Origin: a virus
Reading direction: 5' to 3' (one strand)
Virus record (IMG/VR): IMGVR_UViG_3300021389_000061
Coordinates: 1-37,473 of that record
DNA: 37,473 bases
Below the pieces are notes generated by a model, which searched no databases, was not told the origin of the DNA, and saw only the letters and a list, made by a program, of their open reading frames with translations. The translations under genes were made by a program, and so were the position numbers. Positions 5,765 through 13,320 of the stretch are shown here, in pieces (the first letter of the stretch is position 1; every line of letters starts with the position of its first letter).

Positions 5765-8280
5765 GTAGCTTTAGCACTAAATGGAACTACATTTAATGAA
5801 TTGTTGTGATTTAAAATGTCGTTTACATCGTCAATGTCCCAACCTGCAAGCCTCCACTCAACGCTGATGCCTGATCCGCGAAGCAATCCTTTTTTAATAG
5901 GTTGCGTTTTTATATTTGCAGAAGCTAGTTTTTTACCAAAAGCGTTGTCGAATTCAGAGAATCCAGCGATTGTGTTGTATAAGACGCGTAGCTCAGAAGT
6001 AAGCATTTTTTGTTCGGGCTGTGCTTTATATGTGTGCAGGGTTTGTATCAGAATTTCTTTAGCTCTTGGTATGTAAACGTTTGTTGTAAGGTTGTCTTCT
6101 AACAAAGGCGATAGGAAGTAAGCTAGATTTCCAGTTTTTAGATTGTAGAAGAATTCATCTTCTGCGGATTTGGATGCCATTATCATTTGTTGTTTGGAAT
6201 CTGTTACTTCATTTTCAAGATGCAGAGATTCGTTGTAAGTGTAGCTTTGTAAAAAAGCAGCGAAGTAAGGCAGCTCTGAACTAAGAATGTTGTCTTTTTC
6301 AGACTGCTTTAAGTTTAAGAATTTTGGAAAACTTTTCTTTAACGGTATTTCTTGTCTAGGGCAAATTCTAAAACGTCGGTCTGTATGATCTAAGACTACT
6401 GCGTCAAGATCATTAGTGAACACCATCCAGTTGACCCAGTTTCGTTCGTTAATCATAGAAGCATACATATTGCGGACTGGTTGTTTGTGTTCAGTGATTA
6501 AAGACTTAAAAGTATTAATGAGGCCAGAGTCGCGGTTTCCGTTGACTTTGAATTCATCTATTGCGATTACAACTGAGTCGTTAATGTACGCGTTGAAGTT
6601 GTCTCGCAGATCGTTCATCCGAGCGATTTTGGCGTATTTTTCTCCTAGCAGCGGTTCGATAATGCTTTTAAGCATTAAACCTTTTCCAGTTCCCTGTGTA
6701 CCTTGGAATACAAAACATATCCCGGTTTTATGTCTGCGTTGGACAATGTGAGCTAGCCAATTTATGAAATGCTCAAATTCTTCTGCGCCTACAAGATTGT
6801 TTTGATCTTTAATATTCTGGCCGCACGCGCTACCTATGATGCTTACAATAGTTGGGCAAAGTTCTGCAATCGTTGCGCCGTAACCGAACGAAACTTCTTT
6901 TAAGTGATTGGGCAATTCAGGCAAGTTTTCCATTAGTTCTGGCTGGCTGTAACGATTTAATTCTTGCTTTTGCCAGTTGATAGGTTCTATTGAAGTTGGG
7001 TCAAATCGTAAATTCCAAACGGGTAACGCTTCAGGCGCTGTGACACCAAACTCTGCACAAAAGTATTTTATTGGTCCTATTTGGTGCTTGACGTTACAAA
7101 GCGTGTTGATTGTATTTCTGTCTTTGTCTATCAATGCATAAAAGTAGTTAGAAGTTTGGAAGTCCATAAAAACAAGTGGTATTTCGCCTTTTTCGTTTGT
7201 GGCATTTTCTAAAGTACAGTAAGTAGCGATATGTTGTTCATAAGCTTCTTTGTCTGCTTTAGCAAAATCAAAAGCTGTTTCGCCTTTGAAGTTGTACATC
7301 ACTGTTGGGTTGTTGCGGAATGTCCAGTACGCGCCAGAGTCACCTGACCGCCCTGCCCCATGAACATTGTATCCAATGAACTCATCTCGTTCGTTATCCC
7401 ACGTTATGGAAACTAGATCTGGGTTAGTTATGTAAGATACAGATTCGCCTTGTATTTCTATTACTTTTTGTTTTTGCTTTTTTGCAGGCAACCCCATTTC
7501 TTTGCGGCAGATTCGTAATTGTTTTTCAATTTTATTTTCGATTTCAGTTATGTTGATTGTTTGCAAATAAGCATCAATGTCTAAAGTGTCGTTCACTGCT
7601 GCTAAAACACCGTATCTTTCGGCGTCAGATACAAATGGGTTGTCATTAGCATTGGTGAATGTTGGAGGGGCTATGTAGCAAAGTCGTCCTGCATCGTTGA
7701 CCATAATGTCTATTGGGTAACTGAGTGTCAGTCCAGTCGCATTAATTTTGATGTTATTGGCAAAAAATTCTGAATATAGATTTAAGTGTTTGCATACATT
7801 TTTTAGAAGCTTTGGCATGATTGGCTCAGAAAGCAACCAGAACACATGCATACTGATTGTGTTTGTTTTTATTCCAAAACTACTACTCGCTTGAAAAATG
7901 CAGGTAGCATTTTGAAATTGCAGAGGTAGTTTTTGCACAATAATGTCTACATATTTGCGTACATCAACGGCAGTAAACTTTTTAGAAGTGTCGATTTGCA
8001 TTGGGAGATTATCGACATCTAAAATAAATAGTTGCGTTGGTGCAAAACGATCGTGTGTTTGTTTACGTGATTCGTTGGTTAGCACTCGTTTTAGATCACC
8101 TGTGTGGAGAGCTTTTCCTTCCGCTCCTTGTTCTTTCAATACATCTAGTAAGGCGTAGCAATCATTTACGTTTACTGTGTTTGAAGAAACGTTTTTTGAT
8201 AATGGGTAAGCAGTTACACCTTTTTCACTGTATGTTTTAGAAAGAGGTGAATTACCCTGCAAATAAGTTAAACGTGGCAT
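5761..8280 (-). CDS. AEP primase / SF3-type helicase (DUF5906-like)
   Basis: An 839-residue two-part replication protein. The N-terminal part shows the archaeo-eukaryotic primase triad: DxD (D88, D90 in FILDVDN), SxH (S143, H145 in ISMHVF) and a later D191 in YPIDIMV. The C-terminal part is an AAA+/SF3 helicase: Walker A GTQGTGKG (527-534), Walker B VVIAIDEF (about 569-576), motif C MVFTND (619-624) and Arg finger DRRFR (634-638). The layout recalls the NrS-1-type primase-polymerase plus DUF5906 helicase. Here a separate family A polymerase is present, so this protein probably primes and unwinds. A good ribosome binding site (AGGAG) precedes the ATG; the polymerase gene ends eight bases upstream. 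Confidence 0.85.
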   Translation of the reverse strand: MPRLTYLQGNSPLSKTYSEKGVTAYPLSKNVSSNTVNVNDCYALLDVLKEQGAEGKALHTGDLKRVLTNESRKQTHDRFAPTQLFILDVDNLPMQIDTSKKFTAVDVRKYVDIIVQKLPLQFQNATCIFQASSSFGIKTNTISMHVFWLLSEPIMPKLLKNVCKHLNLYSEFFANNIKINATGLTLSYPIDIMVNDAGRLCYIAPPTFTNANDNPFVSDAERYGVLAAVNDTLDIDAYLQTINITEIENKIEKQLRICRKEMGLPAKKQKQKVIEIQGESVSYITNPDLVSITWDNERDEFIGYNVHGAGRSGDSGAYWTFRNNPTVMYNFKGETAFDFAKADKEAYEQHIATYCTLENATNEKGEIPLVFMDFQTSNYFYALIDKDRNTINTLCNVKHQIGPIKYFCAEFGVTAPEALPVWNLRFDPTSIEPINWQKQELNRYSQPELMENLPELPNHLKEVSFGYGATIAELCPTIVSIIGSACGQNIKDQNNLVGAEEFEHFINWLAHIVQRRHKTGICFVFQGTQGTGKGLMLKSIIEPLLGEKYAKIARMNDLRDNFNAYINDSVVIAIDEFKVNGNRDSGLINTFKSLITEHKQPVRNMYASMINERNWVNWMVFTNDLDAVVLDHTDRRFRICPRQEIPLKKSFPKFLNLKQSEKDNILSSELPYFAAFLQSYTYNESLHLENEVTDSKQQMIMASKSAEDEFFYNLKTGNLAYFLSPLLEDNLTTNVYIPRAKEILIQTLHTYKAQPEQKMLTSELRVLYNTIAGFSEFDNAFGKKLASANIKTQPIKKGLLRGSGISVEWRLAGWDIDDVNDILNHNNSLNVVPFSAKAT

Positions 8281-8288
8281 TAACGCTC

Positions 8289-10133
8289 CTATTTTGTGTA
8301 TCGATCAGTTACAAAGCAGTCAAGGTCTAAGACCAAGGAATCGTCGCACCATTCTGGGATGCGTCTAAAAGCGTTATCGATGATCGATAACGCGTATTGA
8401 GTTAAGTTTTTAGGGCAATGCACTACGATCTCATCGTGGACTTGCAAAACAATGTCTGCGTCTGAGGTATCGCAAAGCTTTTTGTTTACTTCCAGCATGA
8501 TGTCGCGCAGTACACATCGGGCAGCTCGCTGAACAATGTTCTCAGTTAGTTTGCCGCCATATATGTTTACTGGATATTTGCCGTTCCAATAGGTTGAATC
8601 TGTACCGGTAGGAGTCACTATTGATTTCAAGTTTGGAAAACTCATGTGCATACCATCGGGCATTAATAGTTGTTTGTACTTTACGGTTAAGCCACGTTGC
8701 TGATCACTAGCTGTTCGATCGTGCATTTTCATGAGATAGGTATCGCATTTTCGCCAGTAAGCTGGGATTGCGCGATATAAATTTCTGAATGTTTGAACAT
8801 ATCGTTGAGCGTCTTGTGCTGTTACGTCGTGAGTCAATCCTGCTGCGCCAGTAAGGAAAGTTGTTTGTAGTTTTTTCCAGCCCATTTGATAGCCAAGGCC
8901 GAGAACACAAACTTTTCCAATCCGGCGTTCTATTGTGTGTTTTTTACCTTCTTCACTTTGGTCAAAAGTGTCGCCAAAAACTTGTAACGCAAAATCAATA
9001 TAGGGATCACCTTTATTCTTGTAGATGCTTAATAGACGTTGATCTTGAGCAAACCACGCCAATAGTCGAGCTTCTATGTTGCTTGAGTCAGCTATGATTA
9101 AGTCATAACCGCGTTGGGCTTGTAGTGCTTGTCGCAGTGGGCTGGTACGTTTCAAGTTCTGCAAATTTATCTTGTTAGTACCGCTCCACCGTAAGGTATG
9201 TGCGCCAGCATACTTTAACGGGACACCTATCAGAGTGCTGTTGCTTCGGCAGTTTTCTAAGAACGTATTGGCTCTAGTGATTTCTTGCCTTGAAGCTATA
9301 GCGTTGCGTGCGTCCCAAACGTTCTTATACTGAGGGTGATCTTTTTGTAGCTTGATCCATTCCAGATCGGATTTGGAAAATGGCCACTTTAAATTGTCAG
9401 GATTTTTTAGTGTTGGTGACGGTACTTGCTTTATAGGTATTCCCTCTGATTGTATCCAGTTTGCAAATCGTTTACTAGAACTGAGAACCTTTTCTGGTAC
9501 GTTTTGGGCCGATATAAGCTGCTTTAGCGAAACTTCCAGAGTTTCTAAATACTCTCCCACTTTTCTAATATCGACTGATAGTTTAGGACAAAAATACATT
9601 TTGTGAGTAAGGGCCATTGCAGCCAGTTCTTCTTCAGGAAAAGCTTGGTACATTGTTTGAAACAATGCAAAACAGACATTGACATCGTTTATTGCATACT
9701 CTTGCAATGTGTAGAATTCTTCAGTTGTTAGCTCTTTCTTGCCTTTAGTGTCTGTTAGTCCACTGGTTTTGTGTGGGCCGTTGGGGAATAGACGCTTTGC
9801 TAGACCAGCTAGGCTGTTTTTTCCGAAAGGAAATAAAGCACGTCCCATTGCTAGGGTGCAGTAAGCCGTAGGTACGTCAATGGCGTAGTGCAAGGCTAAA
9901 ATGCAACCATCAAAAAACATATTGTGCGCGACGATGATGTCATCTTCTTCAATTAAGTTAGTGAGATATCGTTTGATGTCGGTTGATATGTATTTGGTTG
10001 GTTCGTCATTGATTTTGACTGCCACGCCGTGAACTTTAAAGTCGTCATGTTGTATATATTGCTCGTAACTGAGCTTGGTTAACGAGTATCCAGTTGCATA
10101 GTATGTTTCAAAATCTAGCGTTATTACTTTCAA
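8289..10133 (-). CDS. polA: Family A DNA polymerase with 3'-5' exonuclease domain
   Basis: A 614-residue replicative polymerase. The exonuclease domain is intact: D7/E9 (LDFETY), D75 (AHNMFFD) and D150 (YAIND). Polymerase motif A is ADSSNIEAR (D349, E354), motif B RRIGKVCVLGLGY (R403, K407, L411, Y415) and motif C VHDE (H566-E568). There is no 5' nuclease domain. Aligned on R754/K758/Y766 of E. coli Pol I, residue 762 is Leu (L411), the variant described as common in marine virioplankton and linked to temperate or slow-replicating phages. The start is TTG at 10133, five bases after an AAGGGG ribosome binding site; no ATG is available near it. Confidence 0.95.
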   Translation of the reverse strand: MKVITLDFETYYATGYSLTKLSYEQYIQHDDFKVHGVAVKINDEPTKYISTDIKRYLTNLIEEDDIIVAHNMFFDGCILALHYAIDVPTAYCTLAMGRALFPFGKNSLAGLAKRLFPNGPHKTSGLTDTKGKKELTTEEFYTLQEYAINDVNVCFALFQTMYQAFPEEELAAMALTHKMYFCPKLSVDIRKVGEYLETLEVSLKQLISAQNVPEKVLSSSKRFANWIQSEGIPIKQVPSPTLKNPDNLKWPFSKSDLEWIKLQKDHPQYKNVWDARNAIASRQEITRANTFLENCRSNSTLIGVPLKYAGAHTLRWSGTNKINLQNLKRTSPLRQALQAQRGYDLIIADSSNIEARLLAWFAQDQRLLSIYKNKGDPYIDFALQVFGDTFDQSEEGKKHTIERRIGKVCVLGLGYQMGWKKLQTTFLTGAAGLTHDVTAQDAQRYVQTFRNLYRAIPAYWRKCDTYLMKMHDRTASDQQRGLTVKYKQLLMPDGMHMSFPNLKSIVTPTGTDSTYWNGKYPVNIYGGKLTENIVQRAARCVLRDIMLEVNKKLCDTSDADIVLQVHDEIVVHCPKNLTQYALSIIDNAFRRIPEWCDDSLVLDLDCFVTDRYTK

Positions 10134-10142
10134 GGGGGCCCC

Positions 10143-10277
10143 TTACGTTGTTTTGTCAGCTACCCACAATGCAGTTTTATGTAGCATTTTTTTAGCTGTT
10201 ATAAATAACCCAGTAGATATTGAGCGAGTTGTTAACACAATTTCCCGGCTGGCCCGGCGCAATGTTTTGTTAATCAT
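10143..10277 (-). CDS. 44-residue basic hypothetical protein
   Basis: A small frame starting MINKTLRRASRE that overlaps the end of the VWA gene by eight bases (GATTAA stop against ATGATTAA) and ends nine bases before the TTG start of the polymerase. It is rich in Arg, Lys and Thr with a mildly hydrophobic middle (STGLFIT). The coupling on both sides, plus the lack of any other use for the 125-base gap, supports expression. It may mainly carry ribosomes up to the polymerase start. No family is recognised and no function is suggested. Confidence 0.5.
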   Translation of the reverse strand: MINKTLRRASREIVLTTRSISTGLFITAKKMLHKTALWVADKTT

Positions 10278-11043
10278 GGGCAATTTCCATTTTTATTGAT
10301 GTGCCAAATTTGAAGCGATCTACGTCTGTTGTTACCCAGATAACTGGATAATTTGGTTCGTCAAAGCTTGTGTTTGCATCGCCGTCGGTTAGATAAATAA
10401 CGCACGCAACATCGATGTGGTTATTTTCAATGTATTTGAAAACGGGGTCGAACCTAGTACCGCCGCCAACATCGACTTTTACAGGTGTATCGGGGATGTG
10501 TTCAGCGTCATCGTATTCGTGAACTTTTCCAAGCTGGGTTGAACACCAAGCAAAATGAATTTTTTCGGGTTTAGTGAGTTTCATTATTGACATGGTTTCT
10601 GACCAAAACTGAGAGCGTTCTTGAGGACTTGTCGATGCACTGGAGTCGGCAACGATAAATACTGGTCGCATTTTGGGTTCTGGATCGTAGCTAGGCATGT
10701 ATAAGCCCATAGAGATGTACTTTCTGTTGGGTGTAGACCAACTAACATCTTCACCACGCACCTGGTCCATCATGTTTTGTAAGACTGTTCGCCAATTGAC
10801 TTTGGATTTGAGCGTGTTATCTACAATTTCTGATTGCCAAGTGCCGAGCTTGCCTGCTTTTCTTGCTGTTGCTTCAGCATTAGCTAAACGCATTTTTATT
10901 TCTTGTTCATCAAGCTCGCTGGCATCTTTATCAGGGGTTGGCAAAGCATCCATGTTGAATTCGCCTGATTGGCCGGATTCGCCATTTGAATCGCTATTAT
11001 TTGCAGCGTTGTTTTGTTGCAACAGCGGGTATATTTGCTCCAC
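10270..11043 (-). CDS. VWA domain protein (DUF2201 C-terminal half)
   Basis: A 257-residue protein opening with GTG (11043), an acidic/Asn-rich linker (residues 8-60), a helical part, then a von Willebrand A-like domain. The metal-ion site is intact: DxSxS at D133-S137 (VADSSAST), T196 in GGGTRF and D220 in IYLTDGD. In DUF2201 proteins this VWA domain follows a metallopeptidase domain in one chain; here the metallopeptidase half is encoded just upstream in another frame. The opening EQIYPLL would continue the other frame's RGMSW naturally, so this may be the second half of a broken or frameshifted gene. The GTG start lacks a clear ribosome binding site. It would partner the MoxR ATPase. Confidence 0.78.
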   Translation of the reverse strand: MEQIYPLLQQNNAANNSDSNGESGQSGEFNMDALPTPDKDASELDEQEIKMRLANAEATARKAGKLGTWQSEIVDNTLKSKVNWRTVLQNMMDQVRGEDVSWSTPNRKYISMGLYMPSYDPEPKMRPVFIVADSSASTSPQERSQFWSETMSIMKLTKPEKIHFAWCSTQLGKVHEYDDAEHIPDTPVKVDVGGGTRFDPVFKYIENNHIDVACVIYLTDGDANTSFDEPNYPVIWVTTDVDRFKFGTSIKMEIAHD

Positions 11044-11441
11044 GACATGCCGCGATATTTTTCTTCACAGAGCCAGTCTGGAATTGGCGTATAACCATTG
11101 TCTTTTAGGATTAAGTTGATTGCATAGTCTTGTGCCATGTTGGCTAGCTTGGCGTCGGGAAATTGCATTTTTAGTTTAGGTTTGTAGTGGTAACTACAAT
11201 GTCCGAGTACTGGGTGCAGTCCTTCATGCGCCATGATTGTTTCGCGTTGGGGCGGCGTTAGCGACATAAAATATTTAGAGTTGATATATATTTTTTTGCC
11301 GTCTGTTGCTGCGGTAGGCACTTCATCGTGGTCCCATACTTTTTCAAGAGGCAGATGCAGTGAGGCCATAAACGGGTCGCTCATTTGACTTGAAATTGAA
11401 CATTTCGTGTAGGCTGCTTTGGCTAGGCTGTCTGACGCCAT
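10896..11441 (-). CDS. Metallopeptidase-like protein (DUF2201 N-terminal half)
   Basis: A 181-residue frame whose first ~133 residues match the putative metallopeptidase domain of DUF2201 proteins: DPFMASLHLPLEKVW, TDGKKIYIN, and the zinc signature AHEGLHPVLGH (H72, E73, H76, with H81). After RGMSW (near 11036) the reading becomes unlike the family, while the VWA frame one base back carries on sensibly; the last ~48 residues (SKYTRCCNKTT onward) look like out-of-frame translation. So the true product is probably fused to the VWA half through a -1 shift or an indel. The start ATG at 11441 has GGAG eight bases upstream, within the end of the DUF3150-like gene (98-base overlap). Confidence 0.78.
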   Translation of the reverse strand: MASDSLAKAAYTKCSISSQMSDPFMASLHLPLEKVWDHDEVPTAATDGKKIYINSKYFMSLTPPQRETIMAHEGLHPVLGHCSYHYKPKLKMQFPDAKLANMAQDYAINLILKDNGYTPIPDWLCEEKYRGMSWSKYTRCCNKTTLQIIAIQMANPANQANSTWMLCQPLIKMPASLMNKK

Positions 11442-12276
11442 TGATTATCTCCAGTTGTGAATTACAAAAGTCTATTGCGAGTGAAGTTGCTTTGATTGCT
11501 TGGTCGCGGTTTTTAGACACGCTTGAAAGGTCGATTCCTTTTAGCGAGTTAATTACAAAGTAAGCTGCACGATTTACTTCGGGTGAAGAAGTTAGTGCGT
11601 TTTTTGCTAAAACTCTTTCAGCAAGATTGATATTTGCTTCAAATCTGCTGGAATGCACACGCTCTGCTGAGGGTAGATCAACGAGGTGTGCGGACAATGC
11701 TTGCAGTAGGTCTTGTATTTGATAGCGATCGATTTCTACTGTTTGTTTGTCGCATCGTTGTTTGTATTGTTCAGCAAAAGTAGACATTTCATTGATCTTT
11801 GTAGCTCGCCAATCATCGACTTGCGGAACTGGTTCAAAATGAAATTCAAAACTAAATTTTTCTTCGAGTTCAGCAATGCTAGGTAGATCGTCTGGGTTGT
11901 ACATATCTCCGAGATGCTGTTTTGCGATCGCAGGTAAAAGGCTGTGTTGGTTAAGCAGGTCTTGTTTAGCTGATTCGAACCTAGCTTTGAAGTTGTTAAG
12001 TTCGTGAGTGATGGTAAACAGTTGCGAGGCAGGGAACATATTTCTAGCAGTCATCCACGGAACTGTCATGTTTTTTTCGTAAGAACGTGCTGCTGATTCG
12101 GCAGCGTTAATGGCGCTTAGAAAGCTTGTTGGTACGATTGGTCGATTAACCCGAGCCGCACGTTTGTCAGATTTTTTGAGCGCGTTAATTTCGGCTGATG
12201 CGTCACGATCGTGCTTGCGGCCATGCCATTTACGAATGACAAGATCGAGAGTTAGTGCTTCTTTTAGTAAGTTCAT
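11344..12276 (-). CDS. DUF3150-like protein of the MoxR module
   Basis: A 310-residue, mostly helical protein. The N-terminal phrase LDLVIRKWHGRKHDRDASAE resembles the opening of DUF3150 ('L.vr.WsGRKkl') and the later block (LNNFKARFESAKQDLL, then EKFSFEFHFEPVPQ) fits its 'F...k..fl......f.f.v.p' pattern. DUF3150 genes commonly sit beside MoxR ATPase and VWA genes in phages and bacterial islands; their function is not known. The ATG at 12276 follows GAGG eight bases away. Its end overlaps the start of the metallopeptidase half by 98 bases, an unusually long overlap that ties the two together. Confidence 0.68.
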   Translation of the reverse strand: MNLLKEALTLDLVIRKWHGRKHDRDASAEINALKKSDKRAARVNRPIVPTSFLSAINAAESAARSYEKNMTVPWMTARNMFPASQLFTITHELNNFKARFESAKQDLLNQHSLLPAIAKQHLGDMYNPDDLPSIAELEEKFSFEFHFEPVPQVDDWRATKINEMSTFAEQYKQRCDKQTVEIDRYQIQDLLQALSAHLVDLPSAERVHSSRFEANINLAERVLAKNALTSSPEVNRAAYFVINSLKGIDLSSVSKNRDQAIKATSLAIDFCNSQLEIINGVRQPSQSSLHEMFNFKSNERPVYGLTASAS

Positions 12277-12278
12277 TT

Positions 12279-12497
12279 TTAATCCTCAGTTTTAGTAATT
12301 CCTATTTGATATAACAGTTGGGACGCGTTCTCTGAATAACCGTCGTAGCGATCTTGAGCGTCTTCAGTTAGTACATAATTGCCTTCATTGTCTTCTTCGT
12401 ATTCGAGGCATTCCCATTCTTCTGCTAAAGCTAAGGCTACGGTGTCTACCATTTCGACGTAGCGTTCGGCTGATACAACGATTGGGGTATATTTCAC
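12279..12497 (-). CDS. 72-residue acidic hypothetical protein
   Basis: The frame is open further upstream, but the best start is GTG at 12497: GGGAGG lies four bases before it and GTGA overlaps the stop of the preceding 53-residue gene. An ATG at 12509 has no ribosome binding site. The product starts with KYTPIVVSAERYVEMVDTV and is rich in Glu and Asp (EEWECLEYEEDNEG). It is small, soluble and not recognised. It sits between the 213-residue unknown and the DUF3150-like gene, so it is part of the MoxR transcript; its acidity recalls phage mimic or inhibitor peptides, but that is only an impression. Confidence 0.6.
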   Translation of the reverse strand: MKYTPIVVSAERYVEMVDTVALALAEEWECLEYEEDNEGNYVLTEDAQDRYDGYSENASQLLYQIGITKTED

Positions 12498-12655
12498 ACG
12501 TCCTCCCATGTGTTGATGATGTCGCGGACTTGATCGCGTTTTATAAGTAGACGCGCGTTGACAATACGGCCTTGCTCTAACAGTTGATTTTCTATGTCTT
12601 CCAACTGTTCTTGCCATTCTGCTTTGGTGGTTGGATACTTAAAGGGTGAGTTCAT
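12494..12655 (-). CDS. 53-residue helical hypothetical protein
   Basis: Starts MNSPFKYPTTKAEW after a clear ribosome binding site (GGAG, eight bases before ATG 12655) and ends ...INTWEDV at a TGA overlapped by the GTG of the next gene. The middle (EQLEDIENQLLEQGRIVNARLLIKRDQ) is a charged amphipathic helix, possibly a small coiled-coil adaptor. No family is recognised. It is co-transcribed with the MoxR module. Confidence 0.6.
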   Translation of the reverse strand: MNSPFKYPTTKAEWQEQLEDIENQLLEQGRIVNARLLIKRDQVRDIINTWEDV

Positions 12656-12666
12656 TTTTAATTCTC

Positions 12667-13308
12667 CTACCCTGTTAATGCTTGTTTAACTAGGGCTGTT
12701 TTAATGCTTGCTAAGTCTTCATCAGCAATGTGATTGCTTAGGTTGTTTTTTAGTTTTGGCTTTTTGTTTACGTAGATTTTGTTTATAGCCCAATTCGGCA
12801 TATACATTTTTGCTTGCGGGATTTCTTTAATGAAAGTGTTTGCCCACACGTAGTTTTCAAGCGCTGTTTGCATAGCTTTTATTAGCTCTTCTAACGCAGC
12901 TATTTTTGGTTCTATTTTTTCTATTGCTGCAACGTAATCGCGTATTGCTTGGGGGCAATCAGAACTGTTTTCATCTACAGTTACATATTGTCTATCGCTA
13001 GCGTAACGATCTGTGTATAGCTGGTATTCAATAATCTCTTCAGGAATGTGGACGCATTTGTGCGTAATAACCCTGCCGGATGGCATTATTTTTGTTTGTA
13101 TACTGCCTATGTTGAATCTACCTTCTGTAAGTAATTTTGTGTCTGGACAAGCTTTAACCCATTCTTTTATTGTTTCAGGCACAAGTGACATCTCGAAGGC
13201 GTAGATCAAGCTGTCAGGTATTGTTAAAACTGGGTAAGTAGGCTTGCTTTGTGTAAGCTTTGTCATGATTTCTTGTTTGAGTTTATCGCTCATGCGTAGT
13301 TGGGCCAT
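12667..13308 (-). CDS. 213-residue hypothetical protein of the MoxR module
   Basis: A soluble protein starting MAQLRMSDKLKQEIMTKL with AAAGGAA about nine bases before the ATG, 13 bases after the MoxR stop. It has an N-terminal basic helix, a beta-rich middle (FNIGSIQTKIMPSGRVITHKC), and a long charged helix around residues 125-155 (YVAAIEKIEPKIAALEELIK) likely to be a coiled coil, then a basic tail. No catalytic motif is visible. Its constant position between the ATPase and its presumed partners makes it a candidate adaptor or substrate of the MoxR system, by context only. Confidence 0.6.
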   Translation of the reverse strand: MAQLRMSDKLKQEIMTKLTQSKPTYPVLTIPDSLIYAFEMSLVPETIKEWVKACPDTKLLTEGRFNIGSIQTKIMPSGRVITHKCVHIPEEIIEYQLYTDRYASDRQYVTVDENSSDCPQAIRDYVAAIEKIEPKIAALEELIKAMQTALENYVWANTFIKEIPQAKMYMPNWAINKIYVNKKPKLKNNLSNHIADEDLASIKTALVKQALTG

Positions 13309-13320
13309 TGATTTATTCCT

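Noticed and set aside
9434-9450. Operator-like word ATAGGTATTCCCTCT inside polA
   Set aside because: It lies in the middle of a coding region, with no promoter elements around it; kept out of the operator set as a likely chance match.
10697-11119. 140-residue plus-strand frame
   Set aside because: Antisense to the VWA and metallopeptidase coding frames, no ribosome binding site and low-complexity composition.
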